Position numbers and translations under genes: made by a program. A DNA stretch of 64,000 nucleotides from Trichoplusia ni (Eukaryota > Arthropoda > Insecta > Lepidoptera > Noctuidae): NCBI RefSeq assembly GCF_003590095.1, contig NC_039494.1, forward strand, positions 2,046,001-2,110,000, given 5' to 3'. This document shows positions 53,701 to 63,870 of the stretch, piece by piece. The notes under the pieces are model-generated. The model worked only from the letters and a program-made list of their open reading frames with translations, searched no databases and had not been told where the DNA came from. Numbering within the stretch: position 1 is the stretch's first letter; each line of letters begins with the position of its first letter.

Positions 53701-55299
53701 TGCTGTACAATAATTTGTACCTTCAGTTTCGCTTTAGTATTTGAATATACGTTGACCATGTATATTGATTGACCAATTTCTTACAGAAGGCAACAACTTA
53801 AACAATGAAGATACGTCAAAGAAACGCAAACGTAAATCATCCGCGAATCAAACCATAGAAGACATTGTTGTTGAAAGTAAGTTTGAGTACCTACCATCAA
53901 TTGTTCATCACACCACATCATATTGCTTTCCGCATTTTAACTCCTGATAGGTTTTAAATGAAAGAACTACTCTACTTAAGATACAATAAGTATGCCATGC
54001 CATTCTTTTCATTACACAATGATTCTAATTCTAAAAACTTTTCAGGTGAGCTAAAACTCGATACTTCTAAGGACTCCACTGCTAAACAGAAGAAGAAGAA
54101 AAGGAAAATATCACAAACTAATGACGACACTGAAAAAACTGATGTTCAAGGTATTATTGAGAAACAGTCTTCTCCGATTTTTTTAGTTTACGTGTTTCGT
54201 GATAACTTAACACATGAGTGTACAATAATAGAATACTACAATATCAATAAATATTACAGATTTTATAGGACTCTATAGCTATAACCGAAATAGCATGTCC
54301 ATGATATCGTAAAATGTAAAATTTTGTAACTAGATCTTTTTTTTCTACAATCATATACTCTTCTCATTATAATAAAAATTAAGTGATTATGAAATTTTAT
54401 TTCGCAACTTTCCATATTATGATGATGCCTATTGAAACACAATTGAAATATTTTTTTTTTGTTACAGAAATAGTAAAGGAATCTCAAGATCAATCTGATG
54501 TTAAAAATAGCAAGAAGAAAAATCAACCACTACTTCAAGATATTGAAAATGGTATGTTCATAAACTTAATTTTATGTCCAAAGAGATAATGGGTGAAATC
54601 AAAAATGTAAATTATTATAAATATGTGTATATAATATTAATATAATATTTTATAGACTTGTTTTATTTCTTTGCAGGTGAGAAAGGAGCCAAGAAGAAAA
54701 ATAAAAAGCGAAAAGAGAGAGATGATGATGAATGCAGTAACATTTCAAAGGTTTGTATTACTTCAGCAGTTGGTAACATATTATTGAGATAAGGTTCACT
54801 CAATTGTACTTTACTAATTTCTATATATTTACAGATTCATAAACAAAATTCCTTTGACAAGGTGCATGTTCCTCGGTTACCAACAGATGTTCTACAACAA
54901 TTAGAAGATAAACCTAAACTAGAGACTCTCGATGCAGAGAAACCAAAAGTCATTGCTACATCATCATTTTTAGTAGAACAAACTAAGAAGAGAAGAGCTA
55001 AACCTTCAAACTATTTGGAAGAAAGTGTTTATTTGAATGACTCTGTAGAAGAGAAAAAGCAAAGAGGTTTAGTGAAAAACCCAAAAGTTCTGCCATTCAT
55101 ACCGACAGCTTCAACATCGCATACTGGTTTTACCACCAAGTTTGAAGTCAACATTATACCTCAAACAACGCAATTTGTCGCTCAGTCTAGTGAAGTGCCT
55201 AATTTTAAAAATGATTATCTCTCCAAAAAGAGAATAAAAAAATTAGGCACCTTTGAAAAGTGTAAAAGACTAAGGAGTGTCAAACTTTCTAAATTTTAA
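38797..55299 (+). CDS. Large Ser/Lys/acidic nuclear protein, 15 exons (possible slender lobes / Nopp140-like)
   Basis: The exons I join are 38797-38821, 39534-39665, 40761-41009, 41415-41498, 41718-45447, 45901-46002, 46470-46625, 47008-47186, 47431-47523, 47883-47984, 53787-53876, 54046-54150, 54468-54551, 54677-54750 and 54835-55299. Every boundary has GT and AG. The second copy at 49309-53499 is skipped as an assembly duplicate. Removing one extra G near 44966 and supplying one missing A in exon 8 gives 5,670 nt (1,889 residues) in one frame. The protein has RRS-type basic motifs near the N-terminus (RSGRLAAK, TPARRSQRIRSN), a long Ser/Asn/Lys region, an Asp/Glu-rich tract (about residues 833-948), three RRMSVS repeats (about 1018-1178), nine Lys cassettes (1407-1735) and a C-terminal domain-like piece. 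Alternating acidic and basic blocks are seen in nucleolar scaffold proteins such as Nopp140 or Drosophila slender lobes, but I see no diagnostic domain, so the name is a guess. A polyadenylation signal AATAAA is at 55502. Confidence 0.8.
41718..45447 (+). CDS. Giant exon 5 of the central gene
   Basis: One 3.73-kb exon encodes about two thirds of the protein. It opens in frame from the acceptor at 41717 (ADKGSQIKEAIVEETEN…). Its first part is built of loose NKS/KSKRKSS-type repeats. Next comes an acidic tract (43726-44070: runs of D, E and S, then YEKDSFIVSSDEEDND) and a basic stretch. Three RRMSVS repeats follow (44282-44760). In the sequence as given a TGA at 44969-44971 ends the frame, but the second assembled copy lacks one G there (GAGGATGACG rather than GAGGGATGACG) and reads through to the donor GTGGGT at 45448. 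The stop is thus an assembly error and not a real truncation. No catalytic motif is visible. Confidence 0.85.
44282..44760 (+). repeat. Three tandem protein repeats with RRMSVS core
   Basis: Three units of about 50-57 residues share the order: S/N-V-Q/A-S-D/E-x-D/E-K-S/T, a KKK cluster, R-x-M-S-V-S, a short acidic ED segment, then T-I/V and another acidic patch. Cores are PRLMSVSFCED, ARRMSVSICED and NRRMSVSISED. The RRMS core fits a basophilic kinase site (R-R-x-S). The DNA of the units is also related, pointing to internal duplication. Confidence 0.8.
45901..47984 (+). CDS. Lys-cassette exons 6-10 (left assembled copy)
   Basis: Five small exons (45901-46002, 46470-46625, 47008-47186, 47431-47523, 47883-47984), each with phase-1 ends, encode units in which an acidic or Asn/Ser-rich stretch leads to a Lys block: VSSKKKNKRKS, KSSAKKKKQKN, ESAKKKKKNKK, GSAKKKKKLLE and GSAKKQKQKTA. 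The third exon is one A short here (a homopolymer error), which creates a false frame; the copy at 52195-52374 has the correct 180 nt. Four further exons of the same style follow at 53787-54750. Confidence 0.8.
48309..49308. other. Assembly gap, 1,000 N
   Basis: Exactly 1,000 undetermined bases, a conventional placeholder for a gap of unknown size. The left contig ends in CCCCCAATACCA, which is found again inside the right contig at 53488-53499. The right contig begins AGGCTTCTAGAG, found again inside the left contig at 44124. The two contigs therefore overlap by 4.2 kb and the gap is not real. Confidence 0.95.
49309..53499 (+). repeat. False duplicate of 44124-48308 (exons 5-10)
   Basis: This 4,191-bp block repeats the 4,185 bp before the gap, introns included. 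I see only 1-2 base insertions or deletions, nearly all within or beside homopolymers: for example one G fewer at about 49359, one A more at about 50071, two A fewer at about 50281-50291, one A more at about 50556, and one A more at about 52318 where this copy is the correct one. Exon equivalents are 49309-50630, 51084-51185, 51656-51811, 52195-52374, 52620-52712 and 53072-53173. No substitutions were noticed, so the copies are the same locus with uncorrected long-read errors, not alleles or paralogs. Annotate these exons once only. Confidence 0.92.
53787..54750 (+). CDS. Lys-cassette exons 11-14 of the central gene
   Basis: Four unique exons continue the array: 53787-53876 (DTSKKRKRKSSAN), 54046-54150 (STAKQKKKKRKIS), 54468-54551 (KNSKKKNQPLL) and 54677-54750 (GAKKKNKKRKERDDDE). 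The first three begin and end in phase 1; the last ends in phase 0 to match the final exon. Introns are 169-317 bp, except that the one before exon 11 spans the collapsed duplicate boundary. Confidence 0.85.
54835..55299 (+). CDS. Final exon: conserved-looking C-terminus
   Basis: This exon encodes 154 residues and a TAA stop. Unlike the rest of the protein it has mixed composition with hydrophobic positions (VPRLPTDVLQQLEDKP, PKVLPFIPTASTSHTGFTTK, FEVNIIPQTTQF) and ends in a basic segment (LSKKRIKKLGTFEKCKRLRS). It is therefore the best candidate for a folded or binding module and the best query for finding orthologs. I do not recognise the family. Confidence 0.85.
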   Translation: MHKQNSFDKVHVPRLPTDVLQQLEDKPKLETLDAEKPKVIATSSFLVEQTKKRRAKPSNYLEESVYLNDSVEEKKQRGLVKNPKVLPFIPTASTSHTGFTTKFEVNIIPQTTQFVAQSSEVPNFKNDYLSKKRIKKLGTFEKCKRLRSVKLSKF

Positions 55300-55501
55300 C
55301 AATAATATTTTGATGAACTAATTGCTACGGTACCGCCTCAATACTATTCCAGTGTTAATTTAGTATATAGGCTTTGTTTTAATTGTACTCATTTGTTTCA
55401 ATCTTTCAATAATTTTTATCTTAATTATTATGTCTTCTAGAAACATGTTATTGTTACAAAATTGAAAAAAAAAAGAGTCAGTGTTTGGCTATGAAATTAA
55501 A

Positions 55502-55507
55502 AATAAA
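55502..55507 (+). terminator. Polyadenylation signal of the central gene
   Basis: AATAAA lies 203 bp after the stop codon. A second AATAAA at 55988-55993 could serve a longer 3' UTR. Confidence 0.55.
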
Positions 55508-55884
55508 GTTTTTCATGTTTGAAGATTTTGAACTAATGTTGAATGTTGACAATTGTGTTTAGCATGATTATTTTTTTCTCGTCTTGTGTCATATCTTTTA
55601 AAAAATATACATTTTGTGTTATGTAATTAGCTTTTAAGATGCCTGGAATCAAAGCTTTGTGTAATTTACTGCACAAAACATTATGGAAGGCTATGATACA
55701 AGGCATTTACATTGTTGATACTTTTCTTTATGATGCCGTATCTGTTGTATTAAATTTTTTCTATGACTATAAATATTTTAAAGTATCAATAATATCAAAG
55801 AAATGATTTCTACGTTTTATGACAAGTGTTTGTAATATTTTGTTTCTTTTGATTTTCGCGCCACTTATTGCAAACTTTTCGAAA

Positions 55885-55905
55885 ATGGCCACTAGAGAGC
55901 GCTGG
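55885..55905 (+). promoter_or_regulatory. CTCF-like motif between the two genes
   Basis: GGCCACTAGAGAGCGC at 55887-55902 resembles the animal CTCF core CCASYAGRKGGCGC with one mismatch (A for the second G of GGC). It sits about 0.6 kb after the central gene and before the jumeau-like gene, where an insulator would be plausible. Motif evidence only. Confidence 0.25.
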
Positions 55906-56039
55906 CGTCTAAAAAAAGTGGTATCGCCCATGTGTCTTGAGTTTTCAATTATATTTACTTAACTTTTGACATTTTATTATTTTCTTCAATAAAAATATAC
56001 TTTCCAATGAGATGATTATTTCAACACACATTTTTATCG

Positions 56040-56135
56040 GTATAGATATACACACACGGTAGAAATACTTCCCGCCTTATCATGCCGGTGTAAACAAACC
56101 GCCATGTTGTTGTGAATGGACGAGCCATGTAATCG
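56040..56135 (+). promoter_or_regulatory. Candidate first noncoding exon of the jumeau-like gene
   Basis: The coding start exon at 61956 has a splice acceptor only 12 bp before its ATG, so an upstream 5' UTR exon must exist. A strong donor (AATCG|GTAAGT, 56136) follows a stretch with TTCCCGCC and CCGCCATGTTGTTGTG motifs typical of promoter-proximal sequence. An alternative is a stretch ending in TATTCG|GTAAGT at 56526. Which is used cannot be told from sequence. Confidence 0.3.
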
Positions 56136-56140
56136 GTAAG

Positions 56141-59100
56141 TATTATTAAAATTATCTATTCAAGCACACTATGAACAAAAATACGAATTTAAAAATTAAA
56201 ATAGATTTTTTGCGATCTACTGAAATTATTATAAGACGATTTCTTAAATTTGCTTCATAAACAGTATCCCAATTGTGCTATGACGTCAACTCACGTTTAG
56301 CACTCCTCCAATGGGATCGTTTTGCATTTAGTCACGTGGTCTGTATCGGCCAATAGAATCGAAGACCATTCTTTGTGTACCTTTTCACAGAATAGTAAAA
56401 CAGATTGTGGTTTTTATATGGAGTGAGTGGTGTATATCTGTCAATCTAATGACGTTAAAAACGTAAATGTGTGAAATTCAGGATTATTCGGTCGAGCTTA
56501 AGGATATTTATAGCAATAAATATTCGGTAAGTCATGTTTTGAGTCTCTATCACATGTATTATTCTTTTTAGTACGAAAAACAAGAATTTGTATTGGGAAA
56601 GTCCAACGAGTTAACATGTCCCGCTCTTTTTAATGTCATTTATTAATTTTGTTGTCATTACGTACGTAGTGGAATCATTAAAGGACAATTCTGAATGTTT
56701 ACCGAATTATTGAGTGCATTGTTGCGTATTCTTTTAGTCTTATGGTTTGTTACATACCACTATCAAAGTGGCGGGAAATCGTTCCGGCTCTTTCTCTCAA
56801 CAGGGTTTATTACCTCCTAACTAAAACCAAATACCTACATTCATAATTGATTAGGTAATATCTGAAAACAAACCGTTACTAGATTGCTATCTCGTCATCA
56901 AATATCTAGAATATCAGTCGTAATCATTGAAGATTATTTTAGTTTCCACATCATATTAGCTAAACAAATATAAATAACGGACATTTATTATTTTATATTC
57001 CGTCTCTTTTTCTCTCAAGTCTACGCCCTCTGCTGTGATAAGGATGGCATGTAGATTATTATTATTTTGTTCACATGTACGTATTTATTGTAAATTATGA
57101 ACTTAAACGTTATGATATGATAAGCCTCGTACATTATATTAAATTTCCTAATCATGGATGTAGTATAGTAGTGCTATTTAAAGTAATTGACGTAATTTGG
57201 AAAGGCATTAGGTATGTAGTGTAAAAACGGCGGCAATTAATAGTCAATGAAGTTACAAACGAGCTTACGGCGGGCGGTTGTAAAATGTAGTCGGTGTACT
57301 ATACGTATAGTATATAGTTCTTAGTTATATTCTTGCCCCATTGGGAGTATTGGGACTTCAGGGTTGTCTCGTGAAGTCGTGATAGATATTTTGTGGATGA
57401 CTTTCAATTTTTCATAAGCCGGTATTAAAAAATTAAAACTGTATTTTTGAGACTAAACTACCTTCCACAAAATGTAGGTTTTATGAATATATTAGACAGT
57501 AGTTTGAATTAGATAATTAGGATAATTAAAAGGTACGTGTTTTAATTAATATCTGCAATATCATAGGTTTCCTACTATAAAAAGTCACATCAGATTTATA
57601 GGTTCTTTAAACTTATAGCTGAATCTATCATGCTATGATAGAGCTTAAATACATAGTTATTTTTTAATTATTTTGATAATTATTTACGTCAAAAATGCTG
57701 CTTAAACCTTACACTTATTACGTCAATAAATCAACTCAGAACCATAATACCTATGATCTTTTATTGTATAATGTGTATAGCGTACAGAAATCCACGAACC
57801 GATTTGTTCCCACGGCCGGTTTTGAGCGGGCGAGAATTTCAAAACGTTGAACAATGAGTGCAACGTGCTCTGGTAGTTGTGAATGCACTATATCGGTGTG
57901 GCATTGCATTGTGTGCATGTGTGCGTGCCGTAGTGCACTCGGCGAGACGGGCCGGGTGGTGACGTTTGACTGCAACCTATGATCAATATACTGAGTTTAT
58001 CAATTCAACATATATACGTCGTATGGACTAGTATGTAAACAAAAATACACAACAACTTTTCATAGATGCTACATAATATTTAAATAACTCTTTTGTTAAT
58101 TCCGTCATTTTAACGGCAGGTGTGCTGCCATAGTGTTGTACAGACCTACAAGAGTTTATTATGCATTATTTTGTATAATTATCATGTACGTACCTATATA
58201 CGTCTATTTCTTAATATGAATCTTAATTTATTTTGTTTAAGTAGGTACGTGCTACTAGGAAAGGTAAATTGTTGACTAGAAACAAAAACGGAAGTTTAAT
58301 ATTAATTAAACTTACGTACGGATAAGTTTTATTTTTGTTCTATTAATAACTGGTACTGTGGTGTACGTATCTATTAAATTCAATCCGAAGAAGAAAACGG
58401 CAGTTTTACACGATCAGTTAAAAATACTCCCCAAGTTTTCGCGGAACTCTTAGGAAAAATTAAACTAAGTAGGTAATAGGTACCTAGCTAGACTCCTATT
58501 CATAGATCGTTGAGTCAGTAATTTACAGTGAGAGCGTTGACCTCTCCAACATCTGTTTTTCTACTGCTTCAACGTACAAACTTAAACAATTTTCATGACA
58601 CGTAAAATTTGTATTGAAATGAATTGCACGATTATTTATCGCTATTATTTCATTTGGTAATTATAATCAATAAGTAATAGAAATATGATTTCAAAACGTG
58701 GAAAAAAAAACTTCATTTATTAAGTGTATATTTTTTATCACATTTATTTTCATATAATTTAAAATGAGCACCTCATACTTATTTACCTATTAGTTCAGTC
58801 TAGACTACAGCTACACACAAGCTATACCTTCCTAACTACTAAAAGTTTGTTGGAATATTTCAGTTTCCCTTCCTACGTTCGAAAAGGGGGAACTTCGAGA
58901 AAGCTGAGGCAAGGGGAGAAACTCGCGCATGCGATCAATACGGGACCCCACCCTTGTATAACAACGTATACCTAAGTAGAGACTGCGCGCGCAAATCAAT
59001 CCCGTTGCAATTTTTCGCGCCAAATACCTGTCTTGTCAAGTACTTAAATTTCTATTTTTCTCTCTGCGTAAATAAAATTACGTACATATTTGTGTAAAGA

Positions 59101-59220
59101 GAGCCAAACCACCAATATGTGTAACCAAATAATTGTAATTGAATTTCATTAGTTATCTTTTGTAGTTTTTTCCAAAACAGTTGGGTAAAATTTTCCTTAG
59201 ACGTTGAATTTTCGCATCTC
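56141..59220. other. Spacer / probable first intron, no coding exon seen
   Basis: AT-rich DNA between the candidate first exon and the coding exons. Open frames of 60-75 codons are present but show no domains. A CCACTAGAA-free stretch near 57230-57300 contains ACGGCGGCAATTAA and ACGGCGGGCGGTTG, a mild CpG cluster of unknown role. Confidence 0.35.
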
Positions 59221-59455
59221 GTACACGAGCGACGGCCATCGGCGCAAGAGCCGACCACGATGAGTTCAAGGCGAGCGCGCGCGGTCAGGTTCGAGGACAC
59301 GGCGGCGCGGCGGCGGCGGCGGCGGGCCCCTCGCGGCGCCTCCACATCTCCCCACTATAATACCCACCAGCACCTCACTGCTGAAATAATGTTAGATTTT
59401 GAAAATCCATCTAGGACAACTCCAACGCGCGTCTACTCTCACATCCTCGTCTAAA
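59221..59455. other. CpG-rich island with CGG repeat and small ORF
   Basis: This is the most GC-rich block in the window, including a GGC/CGG trinucleotide run at about 59299-59326. On the plus strand an ATG at 59260 opens 64 codons: MSSRRARAVRFEDTAARRRR, then APRGASTSPHYNTHQHLTAE and an IMLDFENPSRTTPTR tail. On the minus strand a 97-codon frame overlaps. The plus frame has a reasonable composition and could be an alternative first coding exon or a short uORF, but the CGG run makes Arg strings by itself. It could equally be a promoter-associated CpG cluster for the downstream fork-head gene. Confidence 0.25.
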
Positions 59456-61830
59456 AAAGTTCATGCCCTTATACGTGACTTAAAACTTTATACGTTTCGC
59501 TACAAATCGTTCTATTGTGGACATTGTGGTACAACCGAAATGAGCACGAATACTTTTGATTTACTAACTTGTTGAAGTACTTTATAAGAAAGGACTCAAT
59601 AGGTACTATACGAGTACACAAGTAAGATACCTACATCATGTAAAAACGTTTTATTAAACTTGCTTGTCCATAAAGCACGTTGAGATATGAACTTAGGATT
59701 ATTAAATTCAGAGTTCATGGTCTTAAAAATCACGAAGTTACTATAAAAGTGTAAATTTTTTGTAATAATTTAAATCCATTGAGGTTTAATGAGTAGTGTT
59801 TGTAAAACTTTCATATTTTGTTTTTTTTTTCATCTACCAGTATTTATCTACTTACCTCTCGATGCAAAGGGAGCGCAGCGGCGCGGCGGCAATGCCATTA
59901 GGGGTTGATTCACCCCTCTGTCGATCCTTTATTGCTATCTCTTTCACCCACCCCACTCGTAACCATCTCTTTCCTACGTGCTGTGTAAGGTGTGTCCAAT
60001 TTTCGATCCCGTTATCCCTCTTTCGGCGGGAAAAGTTAATACGTTGAGAATACCGTGAGTCCTAGAGTATTTATAATTCAAAACCAAGAACCTATTTCAT
60101 TCAGAAATTTTACGTTTAATTAAATTTTAATAATTAAGTATTTATATTTATGTACTAATGCTAAAATATATTTCTTATACGTAAAACGACCATTTTCATT
60201 ACAAAACCTTTCGAATTTTAAATACACAAACCAAGCCTAAGTATGAATGACTTGTTTATTTTGTTGATATGAGTTGTATGTAGGTATTTATTGTTATCAG
60301 TCACTGCACTCGCTCGCGTGTATTTCGTAAATAGATTATTATAATTATACATATTTAATAACATAATTACAAACGTTGCTTTGCTTTAAATTTTTAAATT
60401 ATTTCTAAGGAATTTCAGGTGCAAAAACGACAATAAACAACAAATAAAAGTAAATCGGTTTCCCACCTCTCTACACCCTTAGTCTCTCTGAATGGAGTGG
60501 CCTCCTGATACTATAGCACAGTGGTTGTGATGGGAGCCCATTTTTGAATCGGCGCCATATAACCTGCCAATTTCATTTAATTTTCATGTGTCGAAAGGCA
60601 AGCGTTATAGTATTCCATAGTTCGTTTATATTTAAAACAATTATAATAATAGCCAAAATTTTAAAGAGCAGACTGGACTCTGGTAGACTCCCCTCACATC
60701 TTTGATAAAAGTTCTAAATATAATCTCTGAGGCTAGGTCTCTATCCTATGTATGTGGTATCCCGTGGTTTGAAAAATAAAAACACGAGAAAATACATCCG
60801 ACTCATTTCAAATATTACGTCCTATTTTCATGCCTACCAATTAACTAGAGGATTGACCATCTCACACAATCTTGAAATAAAAAACTTAGTATGTAGTAAA
60901 CCCATTCACTTTTAAGGATTTACTTATCACATCCTTTTGAGCTCCAAGAATTTCAGAGTTCACGATCTTATCGAGATAGTGAACGCGGATAATGAATACA
61001 AAAAAATAGTTATTGTGGGTAAGCAAGTTTTAAATCAAAGGATGGCTCGCTATGGAAATGGAAACATCTGTAAAACGTTAAAGTACTACACTCAAGACTA
61101 TAAATGTACACCTAGTATCAAATTCGTTAAACCTCGATTAAAATCAGTTCATATTCGTTTTAGATAAAGCAGTAAGACTTGTTCTATCAAGGACTTTGGT
61201 TAGAGTAAGCCTTTGCAGTTAAAGTATTTACTACATTCACTAACTTAACGAGAATAATATGTATGCAGGTATATACCATAAAAGCTATTAAGCAACGTCT
61301 TTATCATAATTTCATTCATACTCCTAATATGAAAGTAAATTTGAGTGTAGGTTACTATTACACGCTTCATGTAAATATACGATTTAATGGATCACGGACA
61401 TCACACGGCATACCAGAACGAGTTTATTTATAGAGACGAGTAAAAGCGTGTACAAAAAACATCGTCCCGAATGTTGGAAGCCTTCCGAGTGGTTCCGTTC
61501 GTTAGTCAGTATTTTTTATACGCGTCAAATGCTCGAACCCTCGTCCAACCGATCGTGGGTTGGTGTAGGTCTTCATAAAAAAAGGACAGCATGGTAGGTA
61601 TAAAAATGTTTTGTTCGGTCACCTTATGTCATATATCAGGCAGACTATCTTAAATTCAAGGTACAGAATAACAGGTACACTATATGAATTTTCAAATATA
61701 AAACTAAACCCAAACCTTAAATATTTTTCAATGAGAGTAAACAAGGCGGTTGTATTCAGCCGCTGTTAGGGTAGCACATACTTTAAAACAAAAACAGGTT
61801 TTGCTGTACTATGTAGTGGTTTCATTGTAC
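59456..61830. other. No gene seen; spacer or intron
   Basis: A CpG-rich patch (59870-59895, GGGAGCGCAGCGGCGCGGCGG) and a 76-codon frame at 60937-61167 without ATG or domain. I see nothing else. Confidence 0.35.
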
Positions 61831-61955
61831 CGCTCCCCTCCCGTCCGACTGTCTCGGCTCAGTAGATTCAAACTGTTCTCTGTTAATATAATGGCGGGAA
61901 AATTACGAAACCTAAAATTGAGATGATAGCTTACGTTAAAAGTATTTTGTTACAG
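61831..61955 (+). promoter_or_regulatory. Possible proximal promoter with E2F-like site
   Basis: A pyrimidine- and CpG-rich stretch (CCGCTCCCCTCCCGTCC) is followed by CTCAGTAG (initiator-like) and GGCGGGAAAA at 61893-61902, which matches the E2F/DP consensus TTTCCCGCC on the opposite strand. A splice acceptor TTTTGTTACAG ends at 61955, so transcripts from farther upstream splice here, while a local start is also conceivable. Confidence 0.3.
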
Positions 61956-61967
61956 TGGTTCGCAGAC

Positions 61968-63870
61968 ATGGATTTATATATCACCGATTCACTCCAGGAC
62001 ATGCTGGACATGGATATTAAAAATGAAATCGCAACAGACCTCAGCAGTATGACCGATTTCACTGTTAGTACATTTCAATATTGTGTATCATAGTCTGCAT
62101 TTACGATCAACCTATTTGTATGAAATTAATCAATTACGTTTTTTATTTACAGGACACCCTAGGATCACACTTTTCGGAGTTACCTCCTTTACTAGACATG
62201 GATACTGATAACTCTTCAACGTGGCTCAACAATAGTTCTAGCTTTGTCCATAATCTAGATTTATATGGGTCGGAGGCGAATGCAGTGATGGTTAATCCAA
62301 ATTCTGTCATGCCCTCTTCATTTATCGAAACCCCAGTAAAAAGTATAGTAAAAGAAGAGGCTTCGAATGTGTTACTGACGTCTGCTGCTGCAAATGACGA
62401 TTTAAGTAATAGTATATCACTTCCAAGTCCCAAAGAAGAAAAAAGTCATTTAACATTTTCTCCAAGTGCTATAAAAGTCTCAAAAGTTCAAGAACCCAAT
62501 GAGGGAAAATTAAAAAAAAGTTCAGACCTAGAAGAAGCCACACAAATGGTGATTTATGTTAGGAAAAATGAAAAGCATGTTGTTAAGGATCTATTAAAAG
62601 ATTTGGATAAGTCGAAAGTATCAAGTATATCGACTCCCACGACGGTCAGAATAAAAAGTCAATCAGAACTAATAAAGGTGAACAACAAAAGCTGTTCTAT
62701 CTTAAATACAAGTCAAAAAGTTGCACACTCATTAGGAACTAAAACAATTATATCTGGTAATATACACATACTAGACCCGCAACAAATCAATACTTCTAGA
62801 ACAATTTTAGCTAATGGAAATAAAAGCCAGGCAACAATATTAATTGATAATTCTTTAAACAACAATAGGCAAATAATTAAAACTTCTGTTAGTGGAGCAT
62901 TTACTGTTGACACTAGCCAAGCTAAGTACGTGAATACAGTTAGCAAAAATAGTGGCGGAGAGTTTCCTAAACCGGCTTACTCTTACTCTTGTCTAATTGC
63001 TATGGCGCTAAAAAACTCAAGGACGGGTAGCCTACCTGTTTCAGAGATTTATAATTTTATGTGGTAAGTTTAATACAGTCGAATGTTATCGTTATATTTT
63101 GCTAAAAACTAACCGTATTAATTTAAGTTTATTTCTTATTTGCAGTCAACATTTCCCTTATTTTAAAACTGCGCCAAATGGTTGGAAAAACTCCGTTAGG
63201 CATAACCTTAGTTTAAACAAATGTTTTGAAAAGATTGAAAAGCCATCAACAAACGGAAGTCAAAGAAAAGGTAATACGAATTAAAATTAATTTTACATGA
63301 ATCGCAGTAATAAATATAAGACAATTAAACGAATAATCATTGTTTTCAGGTTGTTTGTGGGCTATGAATCCATCAAAAGTAGGCAAAATGGACGAGGAAG
63401 TTCAAAAATGGTCACGGAAAGATCCACAAGCTATCAAAAAAGCAATGGTGTATCCAGGTAAAAATAAACTTTCATTTGTATTATTCGTAAATACTTCAAT
63501 ACAATCAATTATATGTAACTATTCGCGATCGAGTTGAATCGAGACAATCGTCGTCGTATGAAACGTACGTCGTACATAGGATATGAATCCAAAATAAATA
63601 ATTAAAGCTACTTAGCACTTGTCATGCTTCAGTACGACCGATAGTATATATAAGCCATACTTTTAAAGCTAAGCATACTGATAATTTTTATTATTTGCAG
63701 AGAACTTAGAGGCTTTAGAACGTGGAGAGATGAAATACAGCGGGCTGGGTGGAGAGAACGACGTCGATGATGACGCGGATGTTGATCCTGACACAGAACT
63801 CGATGCGGACGTCGAAATAGATCCAGAGGTCAAGGAGGAAGTTGAAGAAGAAGAGGCTATTATAGAACAG
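61968..63870 (+). CDS. jumu: FoxN1/4-class fork-head factor, 5' part
   Basis: Five coding exons join in one frame: 61968-62063, 62153-63063, 63146-63270, 63350-63457 and 63701-63870 (470 residues). The gene continues past the window edge after the donor GTGAGT at 63871. The start MDLYITDSLQDMLDMDIKNE has no alternative upstream in the exon. Residues 1-302 are low-complexity, Ser/Asn-rich and likely regulatory. The fork-head (winged-helix) DNA-binding domain is at about 303-397: FPKPAYSYSCLIAMALKN (helix 1), GSLPVSEIYNFM, CQHFPYFKTAPNGWKNSVRH then NLSLNKCFEK (recognition helix), and KGCLWAMNPSKV (wing). WKNSVRHNLSLN is the family hallmark, and the EEVQKWSRKDPQAI extension is typical of FoxN1/4 and of Drosophila jumeau. 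A strongly acidic segment (DVDDDADVDPDTELDADVE) follows. It should act in the nucleus as a transcription regulator; jumeau in flies works in heart, muscle, neural and blood-cell development and chromatin. One intron interrupts the domain after FMC, another after RKG. Confidence 0.93.
62153..63063 (+). CDS. jumu: Exon 2 of jumeau-like gene
   Basis: This 911-bp exon begins after TTTATTTACAG and ends at TGTG|GTAAGT, with the split Cys codon (TG|T) completed in the next exon to read NFMCQHF. It holds the unstructured N-terminal region, with DTLGSHFSELPPLLDMDTDN, a KSIVKEEAS sequence of sumoylation type (IVKEE), and SLPSPKEEK, followed by the first helix of the fork-head domain. The IKNE near residue 17 and IVKEE here both fit the psi-K-x-E sumoylation consensus; that is inference. 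Confidence 0.9.
63146..63457 (+). CDS. jumu: Exons 3-4: fork-head recognition helix and wing
   Basis: Exon 3 (63146-63270) encodes QHFPYFKTAPNGWKNSVRH and NLSLNKCFEKIEKPS. Exon 4 (63350-63457) encodes GCLWAMNPSKVGKMDEEVQ and KWSRKDPQAIKKAMVYP. The key residues of helix 3 (N, R, H, N, S, L within NSVRHNLSLN) are all present, so DNA binding should be intact. Boundaries are supported by AG at 63144-63145 and 63348-63349 and by GTAAT and GTAAA donors. Confidence 0.92.
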
